A stretch of DNA of 64,000 nucleotides from Mycolicibacterium peregrinum (GTDB lineage: Bacteria; Actinomycetota; Actinomycetes; Mycobacteriales; Mycobacteriaceae). Shown here piece after piece: positions 1-8,704 of this stretch (position 1 is the first letter of the stretch; every line of letters begins with the position of its first letter). The notes under the pieces are model-generated. The model ran no database searches, was not told where the DNA came from, and worked only from the letters and a program-made list of their open reading frames with translations. Location of the stretch: the NCBI RefSeq assembly GCF_002102345.1, contig NZ_LQPP01000041.1, forward strand, positions 62,001 to 126,000. Reading direction: 5' to 3'. The position numbers were made by a program, and so were the translations under genes.

Positions 1-866
1 AGCGCCTCCTGCGAGCGGCTGGTGTCCATCCAGTCGGTGGCGAACCAGGCGGCGTCATCGTCGGGATTGCCGGGCCGGCCGATCGGCAGGCCGCCCTTGA
101 TTCCCATCGCGGCAGCCGCCTGGGAACCGACCGCGGACTGGATGTGACGGTGCGTCTCGGCGTCGCCGCCGATCAGCAGCACCTCGTGGTTGGCGGTTTC
201 GGTCGGGACCGTGGTGGCCGCGACGAACGCTGCCGCCACGTCGCGCACGTCGACGGTCTGCAACCGCCCATCGGCGGGCAGCACGCTCTCGAACGAGATG
301 AGGTCGACGTCGATGCCGAGGCTGAACTCGGAGCTCATGACCCCACCGAGACGCAGGATCAGCCAGTCCAACTTCGAGGCCCGGACCAGGGCCTCGGCCT
401 CCACCTTGTGCGCGCCGTAGATGTCGGACGGGTTGACCGGGGTGTCGGGGGTCAGCACATCGTCGATGTGGTGCGGATTGCGGGCGCCGTAGACCGCGAT
501 GCTGGAGGCCTGGACGAACCGCGGCGGGGTCGGCTGGGCCTGGGCGGCACGCAGCAGTGATGCGGTGGCCTCGACGTTGACCTTCCGCGCCAGCCCGCGG
601 CGCATGTAGCAGAACGGCGGGATGATGGCGGCGAGGTGGATGATCGCGGCCGGTGCGACCGCCGCCACCAAGGCGTCGACGGCGGCGGCGTCGGTCAGAT
701 CGGCCCAGCGCACCTCTACCGATGCGGGCAGCGCGGCGGCAGCCTTACGGTTCGCCGGCACGTCGAGATCGGTCGCGACCACTGTGCGTCCGCCGGCGGC
801 CAGCGTCTTCACCACGGCCGAGCCCACCAAACCGAACGCGCCGGTAACCAAAACAGCGTCGGACAT
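1..866 (-). CDS. NAD-dependent epimerase/dehydratase (partial, runs off the window)
   Basis: An extended short-chain dehydrogenase/epimerase whose start lies in the window and whose 3' end is cut off by the window edge; 288 codons are visible. The protein begins MSDAVLVTGAFGLVGSA, giving the Rossmann glycine motif TGxxGxxG at residues 9-16, and the catalytic YxxxK is seen as YGAHK. These features support NAD(P) binding and a sugar- or steroid-type redox or epimerase reaction, but the substrate cannot be read. The ATG at 866 is the natural start because the Rossmann fold begins at once. A KstR-type operator lies 13 bases upstream, which suggests control with sterol catabolism genes; that is inference. 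Confidence 0.85.
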   Translation of the reverse strand, partial: MSDAVLVTGAFGLVGSAVVKTLAAGGRTVVATDLDVPANRKAAAALPASVEVRWADLTDAAAVDALVAAVAPAAIIHLAAIIPPFCYMRRGLARKVNVEATASLLRAAQAQPTPPRFVQASSIAVYGARNPHHIDDVLTPDTPVNPSDIYGAHKVEAEALVRASKLDWLILRLGGVMSSEFSLGIDVDLISFESVLPADGRLQTVDVRDVAAAFVAATTVPTETANHEVLLIGGDAETHRHIQSAVGSQAAAAMGIKGGLPIGRPGNPDDDAAWFATDWMDTSRSQEA

Positions 867-1265
867 AGGCCTCCTCGCTAGAACGTGTTGCAACACTAGC
901 GAACGCAGGTGTGGTGTGTGTCACCGCGATCTGGAACGTCATCGCCCGTTTATCGGCAGGCGTTCGCCCGAGGTTGCTCAGCAACCGTTGACCATCCGTC
1001 GTGCTGGGAGGGGCCGGAGATCGGCGAATGTTGCTGCCGTTGCCTCAAAAGCATCGGCCAGTGGCACTTTGCGGCGTTATGTGTGACCGGGGACACGCTG
1101 ACCGCCCCGCTGTGATGTATTTGCCCGAACGGTCGTCGTTGCCGGATTTGGATATTTGCCCGAGAGGTATGCAAGGTGTGGCTGTAGGTATCGATCGAAA
1201 GTGAGCCAATCGCAGGCGTTTGTGATGTACTCGGTTGCACGCGTCAGTAATTGGGGAGGTGTGGG
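867..1265. other. Non-coding stretch between divergent genes
   Basis: This 399-base region separates the epimerase from the small plus-strand gene. Besides the KstR-type site at its left end, it holds an 11-base direct repeat, TATTTGCCCGA, at 1118-1128 and 1153-1163, 35 bases apart. The short reading frames here are rich in Arg, Ser and Cys and look non-coding. No other element is recognisable. Confidence 0.5.
879..892. promoter_or_regulatory. KstR-type operator
   Basis: The sequence TAGAACGTGTTGCA fits the mycobacterial KstR consensus TnnAACnnGTTnnA at all eight fixed positions. It overlaps a perfect 12-base palindrome, GTGTTGCAACAC, at 885-896. It sits 13 bases before the start codon of the epimerase at 866, where a repressor would block transcription. 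The match is direct; binding by KstR is inferred. Confidence 0.7.
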
Positions 1266-1541
1266 ATGTCCGAAGATGTCGTGACGGGGGTTAACGACAG
1301 CGACTCCGGCGAAATTGCCGAAGAGGTTGCTGTGGGTTCCTCGGTGGTCGTCTATCCGGGAACTGACGACGAATTGCACGGCACTGTCGTCGAAGATTTC
1401 GCCGACTTGGCCGGGACCGCGGTGGAGGTCGCCGGGGAGCGAATTGTCGAACCGGCGCGCCGGTGGGCAGTCAACCTCGATGACGGCGGTCTGGTGTTCG
1501 TCGACGACGACAGCATTGCGCTCGCCGCGCAGGCTGCCTGA
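1266..1541 (+). CDS. Small acidic hypothetical protein
   Basis: A 91-residue protein with a strongly acidic composition and no cysteine or membrane segment. The start is the ATG at 1266 (MSEDVVTG) because a GGGGAGG ribosome-binding site lies 6 bases upstream; an in-frame TTG at 1251 would place that site inside the gene. The middle reads like a small beta-rich fold (GSSVVVYPGTDDELHGTVVED), reminiscent of a KOW- or SH3-like barrel, but I do not recognise the family. It converges on the P450 gene, with 12 bases between stop codons. No function is assigned. Confidence 0.7.
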   Translation: MSEDVVTGVNDSDSGEIAEEVAVGSSVVVYPGTDDELHGTVVEDFADLAGTAVEVAGERIVEPARRWAVNLDDGGLVFVDDDSIALAAQAA

Positions 1542-1553
1542 GTTCCAGGCAGT

Positions 1554-2753
1554 TCACCGCAGGCTCAGCGGAAGCTGACGTAACCGCCGCACCAACAGGC
1601 TGGGCTGCCATTCGGCGTCCCCGGCTGGATTGATGGTGTCGGTGACGGCGAGCAGAGCCGAGATCACGATGCGGGCTTCGAGGCGGGCGAGTGCGGCCCC
1701 GATACAGAAGTGCCCGCCCTTGCCGAATGCCAAGTGATTCTTGATATTCGGCCGATCCAGCCGGAACTCGTTCGGATCCTCGAACACTGCCCCATCCCGG
1801 TTGGCCGCACCCCACAGCAGCAGTAGGTGGCTGTCCGCCGGCAGCGCTACGCCCGCAAGTTCGGCATCGGCCAGCACATGCCGGTAATGGCCGCGGAACG
1901 GCGATTCGAACCGCAACACCTCCTCCAGGAACGTCGCGATCATCGCGGGATCCTGGCGCAACTTCCCTGCCAGCTCGGGCTGACGGCTCAGTATCGCGAC
2001 GGCGCTGCCGATCAACGATGCCGTCGATTCGCCTCCTGCGCCCACCAGTTGGATCAGCATGAACACCGCCGTATCGCGGGCCACGCGCTCGGCCGCACAG
2101 TAGGTCGCCAGGTCGCCCAGCAGATTGTCTCCTGGATTTGCCGATGCTTCGATGAACCGGTCGGTGAGGTAGCCGCCGAGTTCGACGGCTGCGATCCCCG
2201 ATGCGGTCAGCTGATCGGCGTCGACGAGCCCGTCCAGGAGTTGGGTGCTGGCATATGCCCACGCCACGAGTCGGTCGACGTCCTCGGCCGGTAGGCCCAG
2301 CAGTTGCGCGACGACCACCATGGGCAGCCGGTCGGCCACTGCCGACATCCACTCGAACTCCCCGGCGGCCTCGGTGAGCAGGTCCGCGGCCGTGGCGGCG
2401 ATGAAGGGCTCGAGCTCAGAAATCCGTTTCGCCGCCATGCGTGGCAGCACCAGTTTGCGGTGGGCGGCGTGAGCCGGATCGTCAGCCGTGGCCAGTACGT
2501 GGATGGGGCTGCCCGGCTCGCCCATGCCGAAGGCGCTGACGGTGCCGTCGGCCTGGGACCACATGGTGGCGGTGAGGTTGGACGAGAAGTCGTGCGTGCG
2601 GGCGGTGGCCTCGAGGACGGCGTCGAACGAGCTCACCACGAAGAACGGTGAATCGCCGACCTGTGCCACCGGTGCATGCGCCCGCAGGCGGTCATAGAGC
2701 GGATACGGATCCTGCAGACAGGCGGGCTCGAACAGTTCGTGTGCCAGGAGCAT
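1554..2753 (-). CDS. Cytochrome P450
   Basis: A 399-residue soluble bacterial P450 monooxygenase. The haem-ligand loop FGKGGHFCIG is present with the axial Cys near residue 350. The I-helix oxygen-activation motif reads AGGEST near residue 236, and the K-helix ExxR is seen as EVLR. The start is placed at the ATG at 2753 (MLLAHELFEP), which matches the usual P450 N-terminus; a GTG at 2870 would add 39 atypical residues. The substrate is unknown. It is transcribed away from a TetR regulator, a common mycobacterial arrangement that suggests the regulator controls it. Confidence 0.93.
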   Translation of the reverse strand: MLLAHELFEPACLQDPYPLYDRLRAHAPVAQVGDSPFFVVSSFDAVLEATARTHDFSSNLTATMWSQADGTVSAFGMGEPGSPIHVLATADDPAHAAHRKLVLPRMAAKRISELEPFIAATAADLLTEAAGEFEWMSAVADRLPMVVVAQLLGLPAEDVDRLVAWAYASTQLLDGLVDADQLTASGIAAVELGGYLTDRFIEASANPGDNLLGDLATYCAAERVARDTAVFMLIQLVGAGGESTASLIGSAVAILSRQPELAGKLRQDPAMIATFLEEVLRFESPFRGHYRHVLADAELAGVALPADSHLLLLWGAANRDGAVFEDPNEFRLDRPNIKNHLAFGKGGHFCIGAALARLEARIVISALLAVTDTINPAGDAEWQPSLLVRRLRQLPLSLR

Positions 2754-2918
2754 TCGCCCAGGTTGGCTGGCTGTTCGAGGCTCGTCAACGATGCCGGCAC
2801 AGGTTGATATTCGCCGATGTGGTTCGTGTGGCGGGGGCGTCTCAATCGCGGGCGATGATCTGCGCTTCACGTGAGAACATCGAGGTATCTTGTCTCATCA
2901 TGCGATAAATTGGCCACC

Positions 2919-3473
2919 ATGTCTCCCAGGCGTGAAGACTGGTTGGTCGGGGGCGACCGAGGTGTCGAGGCTGCCGAACGGATCTACGCCGCCGCGACCG
3001 AGATGGCTGCCCGCGACGGGCTGGATGCTCTGGACATCGATGCGTTGGCGGCGCGGGTGCACTGCTCACGCGCGACGGTGTACCGGCATGCGGGCGGCAA
3101 GGCGCAGATCCGCGATGCGGTGCTGGCCCGGCTGGCCGCTTCGATCGTGGGGGAGGTGCGCCGCGCAGTCGACGGCCTGACCGGAGCGGAACGGGTGCTG
3201 GTCGCCGTTACCGTCGCGCTGCAACGCATCCGGGCCGACCCGATGTTCGGCCTGCTGCTCAGCTCACTTCGCAGCGAGGGCGGGATGGCGGACCTGGCGC
3301 AATCGCCGGTCCTTGCAGCATTCGCCACCGAACTGACCGGGCTCGGCGAGGACGACCCAGCGGCTGCGGCGTGGATCGTGCGGCTGGTGTTGTCGTTGTT
3401 GGTCTGGCCCGGGGTCGACGAACCAGCTGAGCAAGAGATGCTGAGGCGCTTCGTGGCTCCGGCGTTCGGCTAG
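2919..3473 (+). CDS. TetR-family regulator of the P450
   Basis: A 184-residue TetR/AcrR regulator. The N-terminal helix-turn-helix is visible at about residues 25-62 (IDALAARVHCSRATVYRHAGGK), followed by a helical ligand domain. The ATG at 2919 is preferred over an upstream ATG at 2871 because it leaves the usual short N-terminus. The gap to the P450 contains short arms TGAGA (2872-2876) and TCTCA (2893-2897) that could form part of an operator; this is weak. Its stop overlaps that of the convergent FGE gene within the four bases CTAG. The ligand is unknown. Confidence 0.88.
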   Translation: MSPRREDWLVGGDRGVEAAERIYAAATEMAARDGLDALDIDALAARVHCSRATVYRHAGGKAQIRDAVLARLAASIVGEVRRAVDGLTGAERVLVAVTVALQRIRADPMFGLLLSSLRSEGGMADLAQSPVLAAFATELTGLGEDDPAAAAWIVRLVLSLLVWPGVDEPAEQEMLRRFVAPAFG

Positions 3474-4354
3474 GGCCGCTTGGCGCACCGAAAACCGATG
3501 TGGCTCATGCCGGTATCCACCATCTGGGGACGCCGTGCCGCCGGCCGGTAGCGCATGCAGTAGCTGTCGGCGCACAGGAACGAGCCGCCCTTGATCACCT
3601 TGCGCGCGATCTGGAACTGGGGCTGGTCGGGGTCATAGGTATCTGCGGCGCAGCACGGCGTGGTGGCCCGGTCCTCGCCGTACCAGTCGGTGGTCCACTC
3701 CCAGACGTTGCCTGCCATGTCGAACAGGCCGTAGCCGTTGGGCTCGAAGCTGCCGACGGGTTTGGTTGTGCCGTAACCGGTGTCGGGCAGGTAGGGGAAC
3801 TCGCCGTGCCAATAGTTCGCGAGGCGTTGCCCGGGTTGCTCGGGCTGGTCACCCCAGGTGTACGCCGCACCGGAGATCCCGCCGCGGGCCGCGGTCTCCC
3901 ACTGGGCCTCGCTCGGCAGTTCCAGGCCGGCCCAGTCCGCATAGGCCACCGCATCGTCGAAGGCGATGTGCACCACGGGATGCTGCTCGCGTCCCTTCAG
4001 TGACGAGCGCGGTCCGCGTGGGTGATTCCAGCACGCACCCGGCGTCCATGCCCACCATTGGCTGATGTGTCGCAGATCCACCGGACCGGCCGTGCGCCGG
4101 AACACCATCGAGCCGGGGACGAGGTTCTCCGGTGGGGCACCCGGGAAATCGTCGGGGTTCACCGGACGTTCGGCGACCGTGATGTAGCCGGTGGCCGAAA
4201 CGAACTGTGCGAATTCGCTATTGGTCACCTGGTGGCGCTGGATCCAGAACCCCGGGGTCGCAACCTCGCGTACCGGTGCCTCTTCGGGGTAATGCGCGTC
4301 GGAGCCGAGAGTCGTCGTCTGGGCCGGAATCCACACCAGATCGGCTGATGTCAT
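3470..4354 (-). CDS. Formylglycine-generating enzyme (sulfatase-modifying factor)
   Basis: A 294-residue FGE-sulfatase domain protein. It oxidises the cysteine of the sulfatase sequon to C-alpha-formylglycine using oxygen. The C-terminal active-site segment GGSFLCADSYCMRYRPAARR carries the paired cysteines (C261 and C266) and the surrounding residues typical of aerobic FGE. Other family marks are DMAGNVWEWTTDW and LPSEAQWETAARGG. There is no signal peptide, so it acts in the cytoplasm before sulfatase export or use. It lies downstream of two sulfatases and a HAD protein on the same strand, so the operon supplies its own maturation enzyme. It resembles M. tuberculosis Rv0712. Confidence 0.95.
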   Translation of the reverse strand: MTSADLVWIPAQTTTLGSDAHYPEEAPVREVATPGFWIQRHQVTNSEFAQFVSATGYITVAERPVNPDDFPGAPPENLVPGSMVFRRTAGPVDLRHISQWWAWTPGACWNHPRGPRSSLKGREQHPVVHIAFDDAVAYADWAGLELPSEAQWETAARGGISGAAYTWGDQPEQPGQRLANYWHGEFPYLPDTGYGTTKPVGSFEPNGYGLFDMAGNVWEWTTDWYGEDRATTPCCAADTYDPDQPQFQIARKVIKGGSFLCADSYCMRYRPAARRPQMVDTGMSHIGFRCAKRP

Positions 4355-4432
4355 GCGTCGACTCCGCGGTGAGGGCGAGGGGTACTCGCACTTTGGCGCA
4401 CTGGACGCAGAGTCGACGACCGCGGTGCGGAG

Positions 4433-5332
4433 TCAGTCAAAGACCGCCGTCCAATCGTCGCGCATGCTCGCCACCGTCCAGCCGCGGTCGGCGGCGAGCC
4501 CCAGCACCTTCTCAGCCCCTGCGGTGTAATCGAATTCGCGGTCGGCATCATCGTGGCGCACCAGCATGCTCAACGACGGACCCGCACCGTCCGCGGCGTA
4601 CTCCAGCATCTGGATATCGCCGTTGGAGTTGCCGGCCGCGAAGATCGGCCGACGCCCGATGCGCCCCCAGATGCGTACCGCCTTGACCGGTCCGTCGTTC
4701 AGGAACTCCGGGGTGGCGGTCGTCCTGAGTTGACCGTCGACGAAATCCAGGCCCACTGAACTGCCGATCACCCGCTCCGGAGGAACGCCGTACATCGACG
4801 CCGTCACCGGTCGCATGAAGTCACGCCCGCCACCGGAGACGATGTAGTTGGTGAAGCCGTTGGCCTCCAGATAGCGCAGCAACTCAACCATGGGCGCATA
4901 GCCGCACGCGGTGTACGGGCGGCCCAGTGTCGGGTGCTGCGCCTCGGCGAAGAACGCCTTGATCTTCTCGGCGTGATCCTCGACCGTAAGCCCGGCATAG
5001 GCCGAAAGTATGCCACCGGCAAGGATTTTCAGGGCAGAGTCGTCGCCGTTGTAGTGCTTGGTGACGGCATCGCCGAACCAGGCCAGATCGCCGGCTGCCG
5101 CAGCCTGGTACGGCTGCTTGGCGGCCAGGGCCGGATCGGCTGCCGCCTGCTCGGCCAGTCGGCGCACCAGGAAATCCAGTTGGATGTAGGCCGGCTTCTC
5201 ACACCACAACGTGCCGTCGTTGTCGAAGACGGCGACGCGCTCCTCGGGCGGTACCTCGGCGGTGACGCACTCCACGTAGCGGACGATCGCCGACTTCGTG
5301 GAGCCGTCGTTCCAGGAATCGAGAACTCTCAA
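4433..5332 (-). CDS. HAD-superfamily hydrolase (phosphoserine phosphatase-like)
   Basis: A haloacid dehalogenase-type hydrolase of about 299 residues. Motif I is FDNDGTLW, with the nucleophilic Asp and the general acid Asp two residues later. Motif II is YIVSGGG, and motif IV is AAGNSNGDIQML with the acidic metal ligand. The start is uncertain: a TTG at 5332 lies just after the upstream sulfatase stop codon at 5334-5336, and no ATG or GTG fits better. The tight coupling to the sulfatases suggests a shared substrate, perhaps one bearing both phosphate and sulfate, but this is inference. Between it and FGE lie 78 bases with 8-base inverted arms at 4357-4364 and 4410-4417. Confidence 0.85.
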   Translation of the reverse strand: MRVLDSWNDGSTKSAIVRYVECVTAEVPPEERVAVFDNDGTLWCEKPAYIQLDFLVRRLAEQAAADPALAAKQPYQAAAAGDLAWFGDAVTKHYNGDDSALKILAGGILSAYAGLTVEDHAEKIKAFFAEAQHPTLGRPYTACGYAPMVELLRYLEANGFTNYIVSGGGRDFMRPVTASMYGVPPERVIGSSVGLDFVDGQLRTTATPEFLNDGPVKAVRIWGRIGRRPIFAAGNSNGDIQMLEYAADGAGPSLSMLVRHDDADREFDYTAGAEKVLGLAADRGWTVASMRDDWTAVFD

Positions 5333-5333
5333 C

Positions 5334-6878
5334 TCAGCCGCCCATGCGTTCGAGGAAGTTGTGGAGCTGATCGACCGCGTTGCTGATCGTGAACGAGGCC
5401 GGTTCGCGGCGCGGTGGAAACTCCTTGAAGGTCTCAAGGAACTGGGTGACCAACGCGTTGGCCATGAGGGCGAGGTAGTCGTGTTCGAACCACCAATCCC
5501 AGTAGGTGTTGGAGGTGATGTCGGCGCGTTCGTAGGGGTCGGTGCGCAGGTTGAACAGTTTCGGTGCGCGCAGCGGCGTGAACGGCTCGAACCAGATCTG
5601 CAGCGTGCCCTGGCAGCGCTGCTCCATGAACACCACTTTCCAGTTGTCGATGCGCACCCCGAGTACGTCGCAGTCGTCGGAGAAGTAGATCAACCCGCGG
5701 CGTGGGCTCTTGTCGACCTCGCCGGTGAGGTACGGCAGCAAGTTGAAGCCGTCGATGTGAACCTTGTACGTCCTGTCCCCGGCCTGGTGGCCTTTCTTGA
5801 GTTTCTCGACCACATCGGGGTCCCCGGCGGCGGCCAGGAAGGTTGGCAGCCAGTCGTGATGCTGGACGATCTCGTTGGAGACGCTGCCGGCTTCGATCTT
5901 TCCGGGCCAGCGGATCAGCTCCGGGATGCGAAACGCGCCTTCCCAGTTGGTGTTCTTCTCACTTCGGAACGGCGTGGTCGCACCATCGGGCCAGGTATTG
6001 GCGTGCGGACCGTTGTCAGTCGAGTAGATGACGATGGTGTCCTCGGCCAGGCCCAACTCGTCGAGCGCATCCAGCAGCTGACCGACATTGCGGTCGTGGT
6101 CGACCATCGTGTCGTGGTAACCGGACTGCCAGCGCCCGGCCTGTCCGACGCTTTCGGGCTTGGTGTGCGTGCGGAAGTGCATGTGCGTGGTGTTCATCCA
6201 GACGAAAAACGGGGTGTCCGCTTCCTTTTGGCGCCGGATGAAGTCGATGCAGGCCGACGTCGTCTCGTCGTCGATGGTCTCCATGCGTTTCTTGGACAGC
6301 GGCCCGGTGTCCTCGATGCGTTGTTTGCCTACCGGGCCGAAGCGCTCGTCGACCTCGTCGGACTCCTCCTCGGTCGCCCAGGAATGGACGACACCGCGCG
6401 GCAGCATCTTCCTGCGCAGATTGGGTGCCTCTTCTTCGGTGGGGTAGTCGGGGTGCTCCGGCTCCTCTTCGGCGTTGAGGTGGTAGAGGTTGCCAAAGAA
6501 CTCGTCGAAGCCGTGATTGGTCGGCAGGTACTGGTTGAGGTCACCGAGATGGTTCTTGCCGAATTGCCCGGTGGCGTAGCCGAGCGGTTTCAGCAGCGAT
6601 GCGATCGTCGGGTCTTCGAGTGACATTCCGACGTCCACGCCGGGCATACCGACCTTGGACAGGCCGGTGCGGTACACACTCTGGCCGGTGATGAACGACG
6701 ACCGGCCGGCCGTACAGCTCTGCTCGCCATAGGAATCGGTGAACAGCATGCCTTCCTTGGCGATGCGGTCGATGTTGGGCGTGCGGTAACCCATCAGCCC
6801 CATGCTGTAGCAGGACAGATTGCTGATCCCGATGTCGTCACCCCAGATGACCAGGATGTTGGGTTGGTTCTTCGGCAT
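5334..6878 (-). CDS. Arylsulfatase, type I (first of tandem pair)
   Basis: A 514-residue type I sulfatase of the alkaline phosphatase superfamily. The N-terminal metal-binding NILVIWGDDIG, the sequon CTAGR at C55, the Lys/His segment FGKNHLGD and STDNGPH are all present. C55 should become formylglycine through the FGE encoded in the same operon. The sequon has Ala where the commonest form has Pro. No signal peptide is visible, so the enzyme is probably cytoplasmic. It is a close paralogue of the next gene upstream, and the two share most motifs word for word. The substrate is unknown. Confidence 0.95.
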   Translation of the reverse strand: MPKNQPNILVIWGDDIGISNLSCYSMGLMGYRTPNIDRIAKEGMLFTDSYGEQSCTAGRSSFITGQSVYRTGLSKVGMPGVDVGMSLEDPTIASLLKPLGYATGQFGKNHLGDLNQYLPTNHGFDEFFGNLYHLNAEEEPEHPDYPTEEEAPNLRRKMLPRGVVHSWATEEESDEVDERFGPVGKQRIEDTGPLSKKRMETIDDETTSACIDFIRRQKEADTPFFVWMNTTHMHFRTHTKPESVGQAGRWQSGYHDTMVDHDRNVGQLLDALDELGLAEDTIVIYSTDNGPHANTWPDGATTPFRSEKNTNWEGAFRIPELIRWPGKIEAGSVSNEIVQHHDWLPTFLAAAGDPDVVEKLKKGHQAGDRTYKVHIDGFNLLPYLTGEVDKSPRRGLIYFSDDCDVLGVRIDNWKVVFMEQRCQGTLQIWFEPFTPLRAPKLFNLRTDPYERADITSNTYWDWWFEHDYLALMANALVTQFLETFKEFPPRREPASFTISNAVDQLHNFLERMGG

Positions 6879-7015
6879 GTGTCAGGCCTCGCTTTCGTAT
6901 CGGATGCGTTGTCGCGCCTGCTGCCAGTCCTCCCGACCTAGCCCGACGTTATGCGCCCACGGCAGAACGGAGGACGATCTCACGCGTCTCTCAGGGAATA
7001 CTCAATTCGAGCCGA

Positions 7016-8566
7016 TCAGTCCTTGGCCAGGAACTCGTGCAATTTCTCCACGGCTTGATCCACGCTGAAGCTGGCCGGTGCGTGCCGAGGCGGGAAGTCC
7101 TTGAACGTCTCGAGAAACTTCGTCGCCATCGCGGTTGCGTAGAACACGAAGAAGTCGTGCCGTAACAACCATTCGTAGTAGGTGTTCGACGTGATGTCGG
7201 CGAACTCGTACGGGTCGGTGCGCAGGTTGAACAGCTTCGGCACCCGCAAGGGGGTGAACGGCTCTGCCCAGACCCGCAGGGTGCCCTGGCACCGCTGTTC
7301 GGCGAAGACGATCTTCCAGTTCTCGAACCGCAGCGCCACCAGGTCCCCGTCGTCGGAGAAATAGAAGAACCCACGCCGTGGGCTGGTGTCGACCTCGCCG
7401 GTCAGGTACGGCAGCAGGTTGTAGCCGTCGATGTGAACCTTGTACTCGGTCTCCCCGTCGGCACCGGCCTTGTAACCCTTCTTGAGCTTCTCCGCGATGT
7501 CGGGATCACCTGCGGCGGCCAACAGGGTGGGCAGCCAGTCGTGGTGCTGGATGATCTCGTTGGAGACCGTGCCAGCCTTGATCTTTCCGGGCCAGCGGAT
7601 GAGCTCTGGGATGCGAAACGCGCCTTCCCAGTTGGTGTTCTTCTCGCTGCGGAACGGCGTGGTGCCGCCGTCGGGCCAGGTGTTGCGGTGTGGGCCGTTG
7701 TCGGTGGAGTAGATGACGATGGTGTCCTCGGCGATGCCGAGCTCGTCGAGCACGTTCAGCACGGTGCCGACGTTGCGGTCGTGGTCGATCATCGTGTCGT
7801 GGTAAGGCGACTGCCACAGCCCGGCCTGCCCACGGCTCTCCGGCTTGGTGTGCGTGTAGAGGTGCATGTGGGTGAAGTTGCACCACACGAAGAACGGGTT
7901 GCCCTCTGCGTGCTGACGCTTGATGTAGTCGACGGTCGCATCGGCGATGTCCTCGTCGATGGTCTCCATCCGCTTGGTGTTCAGCGGGCCCGTGTCCTCG
8001 ATGGTCTGCTTGCCGACAGGCCCGAACTTCGGGTCGTCGGGTTCGGCCGACACGTCAGTGGTTGCTTTGCATTTCAGCACGCCGCGCGGTTTGGCCAGTT
8101 GGTAGAGGCGCGGGTACCGATCCTCGTGCGGGTAGTCGAAGTTCTCGGGCTCCTCCTCGGCGTTGAGGTGGTAGAGGTTGCCGTAGAACTCGTCGAAGCC
8201 GTGCACGGTCGGCAGGTACTTGTTGAGGTCGCCGAAGTGGTTCTTGCCGAACTGGCCGGTCGCGTACCCGAGCGGCTTGAGCAGCTCGGCGATCGTGGGA
8301 TCCTCTGCAGCCCAGCCGATGTCGACACCCGGCACGCCGACTTTGCTCATCCCGGTGCGGTACACGCTTTGCCCACTGATGAACGCGGCGCGACCGGCGG
8401 TGCAGCTTTGCTCGCCGTAGGAGTCGGTGAATCGCATGCCCTCGTCGGCGAGGCGGTCGATGTTCGGTGTGCGGTAGCCCATCAACCCGTCGCTGTAGCA
8501 ACTGAGGTTGCTGATGCCGATGTCATCGCCCCAGATCACGAGAATGTTCGGCTTGCCGTATGGCAT
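7016..8566 (-). CDS. Arylsulfatase, type I (second of tandem pair)
   Basis: A 516-residue type I sulfatase, paralogous to the gene downstream. It has the same NILVIWGDDIG start, CTAGR at C55, FGKNHFGD and STDNGPH. The start is the ATG at 8566, which has a GAGGAG ribosome-binding site; an in-frame ATG at 8593 would add 9 residues of odd composition. It is probably the first gene of the sulfatase-sulfatase-HAD-FGE operon, with 137 bases before the second sulfatase. The tandem copies may have different aryl or sterol sulfate preferences; the sequence does not tell which. Confidence 0.95.
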   Translation of the reverse strand: MPYGKPNILVIWGDDIGISNLSCYSDGLMGYRTPNIDRLADEGMRFTDSYGEQSCTAGRAAFISGQSVYRTGMSKVGVPGVDIGWAAEDPTIAELLKPLGYATGQFGKNHFGDLNKYLPTVHGFDEFYGNLYHLNAEEEPENFDYPHEDRYPRLYQLAKPRGVLKCKATTDVSAEPDDPKFGPVGKQTIEDTGPLNTKRMETIDEDIADATVDYIKRQHAEGNPFFVWCNFTHMHLYTHTKPESRGQAGLWQSPYHDTMIDHDRNVGTVLNVLDELGIAEDTIVIYSTDNGPHRNTWPDGGTTPFRSEKNTNWEGAFRIPELIRWPGKIKAGTVSNEIIQHHDWLPTLLAAAGDPDIAEKLKKGYKAGADGETEYKVHIDGYNLLPYLTGEVDTSPRRGFFYFSDDGDLVALRFENWKIVFAEQRCQGTLRVWAEPFTPLRVPKLFNLRTDPYEFADITSNTYYEWLLRHDFFVFYATAMATKFLETFKDFPPRHAPASFSVDQAVEKLHEFLAKD

Positions 8567-8704
8567 GTTGGCTCCTCGCCTGTGCAGATCCACCCCGACC
8601 CGATTCTGACCTTAGGCGCTCTGTGGCGTGCTCGCCGCGGCTTCGTCTGCCTGTCGCCGGATATTTACGCATTCGCCCAGCCTTGCGGTGGTAAGACCAA
8701 AGCC

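Noticed and set aside
2872..2897. TGAGA/TCTCA arms between the P450 and TetR genes
   Set aside because: Only five bases per arm with a long centre; too weak to call an operator.
7433..8704. Plus-strand extension of the TDT transporter frame (787 codons)
   Set aside because: It is antisense to the second sulfatase and has no domain; the transporter begins MSEPTVREAV at 8705.
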